Positions 10,401 through 16,777 of a stretch of 38,956 nt of DNA are shown piece by piece. Within the stretch, counting starts at the first letter, position 1, and every line of letters begins with the position of its first letter. Source of the DNA: CAYFKJ01 sp964528595 (GTDB lineage Bacteria > Pseudomonadota > Alphaproteobacteria > UBA2966); contig CAZGTM010000036.1 of the NCBI GenBank assembly GCA_964528595.1, forward strand, positions 1 through 38,956. The letters are read 5' to 3'. Made by a program: the position numbers and the translations under genes. The notes beneath the pieces are model-generated. The model did no database searches and was not told the origin of the DNA. It saw only the letters and a list, made by a program, of their open reading frames with translations.

Positions 10401-10645
10401 TCAAATTCGGCCTCGAACCCACTCCGCTCGAGGCGGCTCATCCGCTTGCGCGTTTCCTGATCGCGGATCCGCTCAGTCAGATCGGACATATCCTTGAGAT
10501 TGTCTGGATGGCCAAGGCCCAGAATATCGGCCAGGCGCTGGTTGGCTTCGGCAATTCCGCCATCGCATTTGCTAATGCAGGCGATGCCGATTTGCGACTC
10601 ACCGAACAGAGTCTCAACGATGCTGTCTGACAACACCCTGGGCAC
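7415..10645 (-). CDS. Hybrid sensor histidine kinase: 4 PAS, GAF, HisKA, HATPase, receiver
   Basis: A 1076-residue cytoplasmic hybrid kinase. Four PAS domains are seen at roughly 10-118, 128-240, 247-365 and 380-490, followed by a GAF domain (about 495-655). The dimerisation motif GGISHDFNNLLS holds the likely phospho-accepting His715. The HATPase shows NLAINARDAMPDGG, DTGFGM and GKGTGLGLSMVFGF. A C-terminal receiver follows with the phospho-acceptor Asp1007 in LLLTDIVLP and the conserved Lys in KPF. The GTG start at 10645 was chosen because AGGATGG precedes it at suitable spacing. No output gene is adjacent, so the partner is probably encoded elsewhere. Confidence 0.93.
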   Translation of the reverse strand: MPRVLSDSIVETLFGESQIGIACISKCDGGIAEANQRLADILGLGHPDNLKDMSDLTERIRDQETRKRMSRLERSGFEAEFERNDGSSVFCLVFVQPHPAGNHHIVILVDISAQKRSERLAGQHKDLLQSIVDSAPFDINVKGLDGNYLEVNKSFLTSIGKSKSEVVDKNASEVFGDEAGAVIRRNDEEVIETNTTISGEVTNPTINGDMPYYTVKFPIQDETENVVGIGTIASNISDLRFAESALRESEERFRDFAESTSDWVWETDADLRFTLMSENHSRVTGLKPEKFIGKTLREVGNPEFPTTEWNRVVSDMEAHEAMRDREIARRHPDGHVVYFSISGKPIFDKLGRFMGYRGTGTDHSEQKEAVRELRLQALINKQMSDGVIVTDMDGAIIDCNPAAEAMFGYEAGEMNGLPTSVIHHDAVPGTTVKMITESMNADGNFIGEIEVLRKDGEVRFFEASVMPLRDEEGNVIARVGVNRDITERRRASEEDKKKSDLAWLLRKSATDANKAVEFDEAVRTCVETVIDYTGWPVGHVYLVATNDPHLLVPSGIWHLDDPDAFASFVTATEATNFSLGEGLPGRVFSSGEPSWIVDVTEDPNFPRAKLADDIGVRGAFAFPVIAGGEIVAVLEFFDRAPAMPDDLLMATVGHIGGQLGRVAERTAAQDELTKYQDHLEELVDERTMALEHTEDALRQSQKMEAIGQLTGGISHDFNNLLSVILGNAELLEEYADGRSPDERELLTSIIRSAGRGAELTHRLLAFSRNQTLNPESIHLGDQIRGMTDILKRSLGETIEVTTSEGLDLWPAFADPGQVENALLNLAINARDAMPDGGKLTIETSNVTLDEAYAGTQADLEPGDYVMLSVSDTGFGMSKEMASRVMEPFYTTKEVGKGTGLGLSMVFGFAKQSGGHLAIYSEEGIGTSVKLHLPRGDEEAATEKIEVEVRGAQSPDEVVMVVEDDFEVRKLVVSLLKSLGYRTLEASDGPESLEFFGSDARIDLLLTDIVLPGGFLGAEVARQARSLRPGMKVIYMSGYTDNAAFDRSEWVGGGILIQKPFRKIDLAAKVRDALDRS

Positions 10646-10791
10646 GCTTCCATCCTATTTCCAGCACGTCCCGACACCGTCAAGAAGTGCTACACATGCG
10701 CCCCCAAGGGAGAATTATAGGTATGAACTTCTGATTATCCAACTCACCTCTGGGTGAATAAGAGCTCTATGAAAACGGCTATCAGGACGCC

Positions 10792-11931
10792 CTACTCCGC
10801 GATAAACCGCTCGACGTTTTCGTGAAACCAGGAGAGTCCCTGCTCGAAACGGCCGAACGTCAGCGTTTCGTTGGCGCCGGAACGCACGCCCGCCTGCACC
10901 GATTCGGCCATGTCGAAGTCCTCTTCAAGCGCGCCGAACAGAATATCGATGTTCTTTTGCCAATAGTCGGCGGCTTTCTCGGTCTCCGGCGCCTCCGGGA
11001 GCAGGACGTAAGCGTCGACGATGACGCCGTCAATACCGTCGGGATAGCCGTGGAATACCGCCACATGATCGGGCTGCACCAGCACCATGGTATTGGGAAA
11101 CATCACGTAGAGGACGTTTGCGTGCGGCCGAATGTGCCAACCGTCCTCCGGCGTTCCCCTCAATTCCCTGATCGACTTTTTCGGAAACACCGTCCGCTGG
11201 TGTGCGCCGTAACGGTCGTAGGTCCCGATATTGTTGAGGAACATCGGCGCAATGGTGGCGGCGTGGGCCGAGTTGACGTGATAGCCCTCGAGAAAGGTAT
11301 CGATGACGAGCTTCCAGTTGATGCGTTTGGTGAAGCGCCTAGGCGCATAATGGATATGCCCGTCGAGGCCGAAGCTGGAAAGCTCGCCGTCGAGATCACC
11401 GAGATAAGCCGCGATATCCAGGGCCTCGCCTGGCGTCGGATGAACCCAGACAAAGCCGTGCCGTTCCTCGACGGCCAGCCTTTTCAGGCCATGCAGCTCC
11501 CACGTCAAATCCGGAAACCCGGCGGCCCCGGGCAAGCCCACCAATTCACCGTCGGTATTGTATGACCAGCCGTGGTAGCGGCAGACGAAGTGCTTGCGGC
11601 CCCGGCCTTGCGCATCCCACTCCAGCCGGGCGCCGCGATGGCGGCAAACGTTGAGGAAGGCGTTTAACCCGCCGTCCTCCCGCCGCACAACCAGCAAAGG
11701 CTGATCGCCCGCTTCGACGGTGAAGAAATCGCCCGCTCCGGGGATTTGCGAAACATGTCCCACCGCCCGCGGAAGGTTGCCGAAGATGATTTCCCGCTCG
11801 CGTTCGAAACGCCCGGCATCGCAATACCGGTCGACCGGCAACTTGCCGGTTTCGCCGACCATGTCGGTCGACCGCTCGTCAACGTAGCCGAGGATCCGTT
11901 CGATCAGCCCGAGCTCGGTCTGCCTGTCCAT
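10792..11931 (-). CDS. Rieske non-heme iron oxygenase, candidate N-demethylase
   Basis: A 379-residue oxygenase alpha subunit. The Rieske [2Fe-2S] site is C96-x-H98 (NVCRHRG) with C117-x2-H120 (CRYHGW). The mononuclear iron site is H218 and H223 in EGYHVNSAH plus D338 in EEDFDMAESVQ. The residue three before H218, which bridges the Rieske and iron centres between subunits, is Glu215. Glu at that position is a feature of quaternary-ammonium oxygenases such as CntA, where most ring-hydroxylating enzymes have Asp. It lies 9 bases after the formate-tetrahydrofolate ligase gene, so a one-carbon-releasing N-demethylase is a fair inference. Betaine, stachydrine or carnitine are possible substrates. 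No reductase gene is nearby. Confidence 0.85.
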   Translation of the reverse strand: MDRQTELGLIERILGYVDERSTDMVGETGKLPVDRYCDAGRFEREREIIFGNLPRAVGHVSQIPGAGDFFTVEAGDQPLLVVRREDGGLNAFLNVCRHRGARLEWDAQGRGRKHFVCRYHGWSYNTDGELVGLPGAAGFPDLTWELHGLKRLAVEERHGFVWVHPTPGEALDIAAYLGDLDGELSSFGLDGHIHYAPRRFTKRINWKLVIDTFLEGYHVNSAHAATIAPMFLNNIGTYDRYGAHQRTVFPKKSIRELRGTPEDGWHIRPHANVLYVMFPNTMVLVQPDHVAVFHGYPDGIDGVIVDAYVLLPEAPETEKAADYWQKNIDILFGALEEDFDMAESVQAGVRSGANETLTFGRFEQGLSWFHENVERFIAE

Positions 11932-11940
11932 GCAGGTACT

Positions 11941-13632
11941 CTAGAACAATCCCTGGATCTGTCCCGCCTCATCGACGTTGATGGAATTGGCGGCGGGCAC
12001 GCGGGGCAGGCCTGGCATGGTCATGATATCGCCGCAGACAACGACGACGAACTCGGCGCCCGACGACAAGCGGATCTCGCGCACCGGCACGACGTGGTTG
12101 CTCGGCGCACCCTTCAGCGAGGGATCGGTCGAGAAGCTGTACTGGGTTTTGGCGATGCACACGGGATAGTGGCCAAAGCCCTGATCCTGCAGGTCGTTGA
12201 ACTGATCGCGCACGCGCTGGTCGGCGATGATGCCGCGGGCGCCATAGAGGCGCTGGGCAATGGTCCGAACTTTTTCCCACAAAGGCAGGTCATCGGGATA
12301 GAGCAGACGGAAACCTTCACCCACCACGCCGGGCTCGACGCCCTCGCGGTCGGCCAGCTTGACCACTGCCTCGGCCAAGCCTTCGGCGCCGGCGCCGCCG
12401 TCCGCCCAGTGCGTGCATTCGTGGGCCTGAACGCCAAGTTCGGCGCAAGCCTGGTGGATCGCCGCAACTTCGTCATCCGTGTCGTCCGAGAAGCGGTTGA
12501 TAGCCACGGCGATGGGGACGCCGAAGGCATGGAGATTTTCCACATGCCGGGCGAGGTTGACGCAGCCGTCCGATACGGCCTGAACGTTCTCCGTCCCCAG
12601 ATCGCCCTTGGCCACGCCGCCGTGCATCTTCAATGCCCGGATTGTCGCCACCAGCACGGCCGCGGAGGGTTCGAGGCCGGCCTTGCGGCACTTGATGTCG
12701 AAGAACTTCTCGGCCCCCAGGTCGGCTCCGAAACCCGCCTCGGTCACGACATAGTCGGCCATCTTCAGCGCCGTCCGAGTGGCAATCACGGAGTTGCAGC
12801 CGTGCGCGATGTTGGCGAACGGGCCGCCGTGGATGAAAGCCGGATTGTTCTCAAGCGTCTGCACAAGATTGGGCATCAGGGCATCGCGCAGGAGAGCCGT
12901 CATCGATCCTTCCGCCTTGATGTCGTGGGCATAGATAGGCTCGCGCGTCCGGGTGCGGCCGACGATAATGTTGGCCAGACGGCGCTTGAGGTCATCCAGG
13001 TCGGTGGCCAGGCAGAAAATCGCCATGACCTCCGAGGCCACTGTAATGTCGAAGCCGTCCTCGCGGGGGAAGCCGTTGGCGACGCCGCCCAGCGAATTCA
13101 CCACGTTGCGCAGGGCCCGGTCGTTCATGTCGACCACGCGCTTCCAGGTGATGCGGCGTTCGTCGATATTGCTTTCGTTGCCCCAGTAGATGTGGTTGTC
13201 CAGCAACGCCGCCAATAGGTTGTTGGCGGCGCCGATGGCGTGAAAATCGCCCGTGAAGTGGAGGTTGATGTCTTCCATCGGCACGACCTGGGCATAGCCG
13301 CCGCCGGCCGCCCCGCCCTTGACGCCGAAGCAGGGGCCGAGGCTGGGTTCACGGAGGCAGATCATGGTGCGCTTGCCGAGGCGGTTGAGCGCGTCGCCAA
13401 GTCCTACGCTAGTGGTCGTCTTGCCCTCGCCAGCCGGCGTCGGGGTGATGGCCGTCACCAGGATTAGCCTGCCGTCCGAATTACCCTCCAGCGACGAGAG
13501 AAATTCGGGCGTGACCTTAGCCTTGTGCTCGCCATACCGGTAAAGCGCCGAGCCCGGGATATCCACCCGCTCGCCGATCGCCTCGATCGGCTGCATCGAT
13601 GCGCCACGTGCAATTTCAATATCGCTGCTCAT
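11941..13632 (-). CDS. fhs: Formate-tetrahydrofolate ligase
   Basis: A 563-residue protein, the usual length for this family, ligating formate to tetrahydrofolate with ATP to give 10-formyl-tetrahydrofolate; the reaction is reversible. The P-loop-like ATP site PTPAGEGKTTTSVGLGDAL lies near residue 67, followed by conserved stretches such as REPSLGPCFGVKGGAAGGG, FTGDFHA, and GAEKFFDIKCR. The ATG at 13632 has GGAGAG eight or so bases upstream. It sits between the FAD oxidoreductase and the Rieske gene, all in the same direction. In this setting it may run backwards, releasing formate and conserving ATP from methyl groups, or it may supply one-carbon units for biosynthesis. Confidence 0.97.
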   Translation of the reverse strand: MSSDIEIARGASMQPIEAIGERVDIPGSALYRYGEHKAKVTPEFLSSLEGNSDGRLILVTAITPTPAGEGKTTTSVGLGDALNRLGKRTMICLREPSLGPCFGVKGGAAGGGYAQVVPMEDINLHFTGDFHAIGAANNLLAALLDNHIYWGNESNIDERRITWKRVVDMNDRALRNVVNSLGGVANGFPREDGFDITVASEVMAIFCLATDLDDLKRRLANIIVGRTRTREPIYAHDIKAEGSMTALLRDALMPNLVQTLENNPAFIHGGPFANIAHGCNSVIATRTALKMADYVVTEAGFGADLGAEKFFDIKCRKAGLEPSAAVLVATIRALKMHGGVAKGDLGTENVQAVSDGCVNLARHVENLHAFGVPIAVAINRFSDDTDDEVAAIHQACAELGVQAHECTHWADGGAGAEGLAEAVVKLADREGVEPGVVGEGFRLLYPDDLPLWEKVRTIAQRLYGARGIIADQRVRDQFNDLQDQGFGHYPVCIAKTQYSFSTDPSLKGAPSNHVVPVREIRLSSGAEFVVVVCGDIMTMPGLPRVPAANSINVDEAGQIQGLF

Positions 13633-13771
13633 ATCGTCTCTCCAAAAAAATACCGCTCAGCCCGGCACACCACCGATCCGCCGAGGGCAACGCTAAAGCC
13701 CTAATATTTTTGGCAATTACCAAAGTGCGACCGGACTATCGCCTATTTCCGCCATCAAATAAATTCGAAGT

Positions 13772-15076
13772 TCAGCCCAGCACCGAAAAGCTGCTGTCGG
13801 CGTTGATTTCTCGGCGGCGTGAGAATGTTCGGCAGTCCAACGTGTGATCCGTTCTGGGCAGGTGGAATTTCATCGGTTCCGCATCGTGATCGGCGCCGCC
13901 TTCGCAATAGTCCACCAGGGCATTCATCAAGGTGCCGACCACGGGCGCGTTCTTGAACTGGTTGCCGCTGGTACCGACCGCCATGTAATAACCGTCGACG
14001 GCCGAGCGGTCATAGATCGGCCCCCAATCCTCCGTCACGTCATAAAGATCGACGACGCCGCGCATGCGCGAAGGGATGCCCAGGCTGGGAATACGTTGCG
14101 CCATGCGCAGGGCCTGGGTCGCCCACTGTTCGGAGAAATCCCGGTTAAAATCATCGGGGTCGACCCATTCCGGTTCGTCGCAGGCCGGGTCCTCGCTGCC
14201 GATCAGGATGTTGTTGCCGATTTCCGGACGACTGTAGACGGCGACATCGCTGTCGGAAACCACCAAGCCTTCTTCACCGAAGGCGTAGTCGCCGGGTGAC
14301 GGCACGTGGACGACTTCCTGTCGCAGGGCGCGCGTCGTAATGCCCATGTCGGCGGTCGCCCCGGCCAACTCGTTGACAACGCTGGAATGCGGACCGGCGA
14401 CGTTGATCACCACAGGCGCATCGAAAGATGTACCGTCGTCGAGCACGACCCCGGTCACCCGGTCGCCGGTCTGGGGAATTTCAACGACACGTTTGTTGAA
14501 CAGGTAGGCGGCGCCGTTCGCCTCGGCCGCGCGCTGTAGGTTGTGGGCGGCAAGTTTGGGATCGTTGATGTAACCGCCGTTGGGAAAAAAGACGGCGCCC
14601 GCGAGATCCCCACCGGTCGGTTCGCCGAAGTCGTCAGCCTCCCTGGTTTTTGCCGGCGCGAACTGCCGCATGTCGTAGACCGGCACGCGCCGCCGGACGG
14701 TATCGGCATCCCAGTGTTCGTAGGGGATCGAGAGCTGGTCCATCAGAGCGCAAATACTGGCCAGGTTGCCGTTATGCTCCGTCTTCATCACCATGCAGCC
14801 GGTTTCACGAAACTCGGCGAGGCCCAGCTCGTCCGAACCGCCGACATAGTCGGACCAGGCCTTCCAGTGAAAATAGCTCTCATAAGCCAGCGCCGTGCCG
14901 TCGAGCGTCGAATAATAAGTGCGGATGATGGCGCAGGAAGCGCTGGTCGAACCATGCCCCGCAGAGGGCAGCATATCCACATTGATTGTCTTCTTGCCCG
15001 CCTTCGACATTTCGAAAGCGATGGCGGATCCGATCACGCCGGCACCGATTATGACGGCGTCAAAACTCTTGGACAT
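13772..15076 (-). CDS. FAD-dependent amine oxidoreductase of the DAO / sarcosine-oxidase-beta family
   Basis: About 434 residues. The N-terminal dinucleotide fold reads AVIIGAGVIGSAIAFEMSK, followed by the flavin-contact segment GHGSTSASCAIIRTYY. The C-terminal motif MAVGTSGNQFKNAPVVG matches SoxB/DadA-type enzymes. Members oxidise secondary or tertiary amino groups of amino acids such as sarcosine or N-methylated derivatives. There is no signal peptide and no sarcosine-oxidase alpha, gamma or delta subunit nearby. Two ATGs are possible, at 15082 and 15076; the second has GGGGA at better spacing. The gene diverges from the MttB-family gene and points into fhs and the Rieske gene, 139 bases upstream of fhs. 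The substrate is uncertain. Confidence 0.85.
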   Translation of the reverse strand: MSKSFDAVIIGAGVIGSAIAFEMSKAGKKTINVDMLPSAGHGSTSASCAIIRTYYSTLDGTALAYESYFHWKAWSDYVGGSDELGLAEFRETGCMVMKTEHNGNLASICALMDQLSIPYEHWDADTVRRRVPVYDMRQFAPAKTREADDFGEPTGGDLAGAVFFPNGGYINDPKLAAHNLQRAAEANGAAYLFNKRVVEIPQTGDRVTGVVLDDGTSFDAPVVINVAGPHSSVVNELAGATADMGITTRALRQEVVHVPSPGDYAFGEEGLVVSDSDVAVYSRPEIGNNILIGSEDPACDEPEWVDPDDFNRDFSEQWATQALRMAQRIPSLGIPSRMRGVVDLYDVTEDWGPIYDRSAVDGYYMAVGTSGNQFKNAPVVGTLMNALVDYCEGGADHDAEPMKFHLPRTDHTLDCRTFSRRREINADSSFSVLG

Positions 15077-15113
15077 GGGCATTCCCCGATGATGCGGTTT
15101 CTCGAGTTTGATG

Positions 15114-15130
15114 TTAGGCCGCGGCCCTAA
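15114..15130. promoter_or_regulatory. Palindrome in the divergent FAD-oxidoreductase / MttB promoter region
   Basis: TTAGG and CCTAA arms flank the core, and GGCCGCGGCC inside it (15117-15126) is a perfect 10-base palindrome. It lies in the 138-base gap between the two divergent starts, next to an AT-rich stretch (15128-15152). This makes it a candidate operator controlling both directions. No footprint or match to a known site supports it. Confidence 0.35.
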
Positions 15131-15214
15131 ATTTTGAAATTCTTAAAACGGAAAAGCCGTGATAGCGTCGCTTCGAGAATTGCACATACGGTCTTGCCAA
15201 CGGGGGTGGTTGCA

Positions 15215-16762
15215 GTGACAAGGCGCGGTAGATCACGGCGCAAAGCCGAAGCGGCGGATGCGGGCGGCAGCGCATCGAGCATCCGCCAGTTGCCTTTTCG
15301 CCAGCTCCGCAATCCCTATGCGCCGGTCGGGCTGTTGTCCGATGACGAAGTCGACAGCATCCACAATGCCTCCCTCGACGTGCTTGAGGAAATTGGCATC
15401 AACTTCCTGCTGGACGAAGCCCGCGATGTGCTGAAGGAAGCCGGCGCCGATATCGAAGTCGACGGCACCCGCGTCCGTTTCGACCGCCAACTCATCGAAG
15501 ACCTGATCTCGCAAGCGCCGCAATCATTTACCGCTCACGCCCGCAACCCGGCACACGATTTCGAGTTCGGCCCGGGCTTCATCAATTTTTCGATGATTGC
15601 CAGCCCGCCCAACGCCAGCGACCTGGACGGCGGCCGACGGGTCGGCAACTTCGAAGATTTCTGTAATCTCGGCCGGCTCGGCCAGAGCCTCAACATCGTT
15701 CACCAGTTCGGCGGCTATCCGGTCGAACCCATCGATCTCCATCCCGGCATCCGCCACCTGAAAGCCGAGAGCGAGCTGTATAAAATATCGGACAAGTTCG
15801 GTGCCGGGTATTGCCTGGGGCAGGAGCGCATCCGTGATTCCATCGAGATGGCCCGCATCGTGCGGGGCGTCAGCACCGAACAAATGATGACCGAGCCGTC
15901 CCTTCATTCGACGGTCAACGCCAACTCCCCCTTGCAGTACGACAAGCCCATGCTGTCGGGCATCATGGAAATGGCGCGGCTAAATCAGCCCGTCGTCATC
16001 ACGCCGTTTACCCTGGCCGGCGCCATGGCGCCCGTCACCTTGGCCGGCGCCATCGTGCAGCAAAACGCAGAGGCCCTGGCCGGTATTGCCTTCGTCCAGG
16101 CCGTCAACGCCGGCGCTCCGGCGGTTTACGGCGGCTTCACGTCCAACGTCGATATGCGTTCCGGCGCGCCGGCCTTCGGCACGCCGGAATACGCCAAGGC
16201 AGTCTTCATCGGCGGCCAACTGGCCCGGCGTTACGGCGTGCCCTACCGCTCGTCCAACGTCAATGCCTCCAACGCGCCCGACGTACAGTCGGCTTATGAA
16301 TCGCAGATGTCCATCTGGCCCTGCATGATGGCGCAGGTGACACTGGTCAAACATGCGCTGGGCTGGCTCGAGGGCGGACTTTGCGCCTCGTTCGAGAAAG
16401 TCATCATCGACGCCGAAATGCTGCAGATGGCCTCGGAGTTCCTGCAGCCCATCGCCATTGACGATGCTGAATTCGGCCTGTCCGCCATGCGGGAGGTCGG
16501 TCCCGGCGGCCACTACTTCGGCGCGGCCCACACCATGGAGCGCTACGAGACCGCCTTCTATGCGCCCATCCTGTCCGATTGGCGCAATTTCGAAACCTGG
16601 GAGGAAGGCGGCTCCCAGGACGCGACACAACGGGCCAACGGTATCTACAAACAGTTGATCGCCGAATTCGAAGCGCCGCCGATGGACCCGGCCGTCGAGG
16701 AGGAGCTCGACGCCTACGTCGCCAAGCGCATCGAAGAAGGCGGCATCCCGACGGATTTCTAA
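15215..16762 (+). CDS. MttB-superfamily (non-pyrrolysine) methylamine:corrinoid methyltransferase
   Basis: A 515-residue TIM-barrel methyltransferase of the trimethylamine methyltransferase family (COG5598). The frame is open further up to a TTG at 15134, but the GTG at 15215 has GGGGGTGG upstream and gives the family's usual length. It begins with a basic RRGRSRRK stretch. Family stretches include NPYAPVGLLS near residue 33, ASLDVLEEIGINFL, and near the C-terminus GPGGHYFGAAHTMERY and EEGGSQDATQRANGIY. No in-frame amber codon is present, so it belongs to the branch that lacks pyrrolysine, whose characterised members include the glycine betaine methyltransferase MtgB. It should transfer a methyl group to a corrinoid protein; one is encoded at 33699-34418. 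It is 15 bases upstream of the DMGDH-like gene. The substrate is not determined. Confidence 0.92.
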   Translation: MTRRGRSRRKAEAADAGGSASSIRQLPFRQLRNPYAPVGLLSDDEVDSIHNASLDVLEEIGINFLLDEARDVLKEAGADIEVDGTRVRFDRQLIEDLISQAPQSFTAHARNPAHDFEFGPGFINFSMIASPPNASDLDGGRRVGNFEDFCNLGRLGQSLNIVHQFGGYPVEPIDLHPGIRHLKAESELYKISDKFGAGYCLGQERIRDSIEMARIVRGVSTEQMMTEPSLHSTVNANSPLQYDKPMLSGIMEMARLNQPVVITPFTLAGAMAPVTLAGAIVQQNAEALAGIAFVQAVNAGAPAVYGGFTSNVDMRSGAPAFGTPEYAKAVFIGGQLARRYGVPYRSSNVNASNAPDVQSAYESQMSIWPCMMAQVTLVKHALGWLEGGLCASFEKVIIDAEMLQMASEFLQPIAIDDAEFGLSAMREVGPGGHYFGAAHTMERYETAFYAPILSDWRNFETWEEGGSQDATQRANGIYKQLIAEFEAPPMDPAVEEELDAYVAKRIEEGGIPTDF

Positions 16763-16777
16763 CAAGGGGTATTTGGT

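Noticed and set aside
11746..13218. 490-residue plus-strand frame opposite fhs and the Rieske gene
   Set aside because: It is antisense to two confident genes, has no ribosome-binding site or domain, and its composition is typical of a mirror frame.
15215..16762. Pyrrolysine-containing trimethylamine methyltransferase (in-frame amber codon)
   Set aside because: The frame reads through without a TAG and has normal length, and no pyl genes are in the window. It is of the non-pyrrolysine type.
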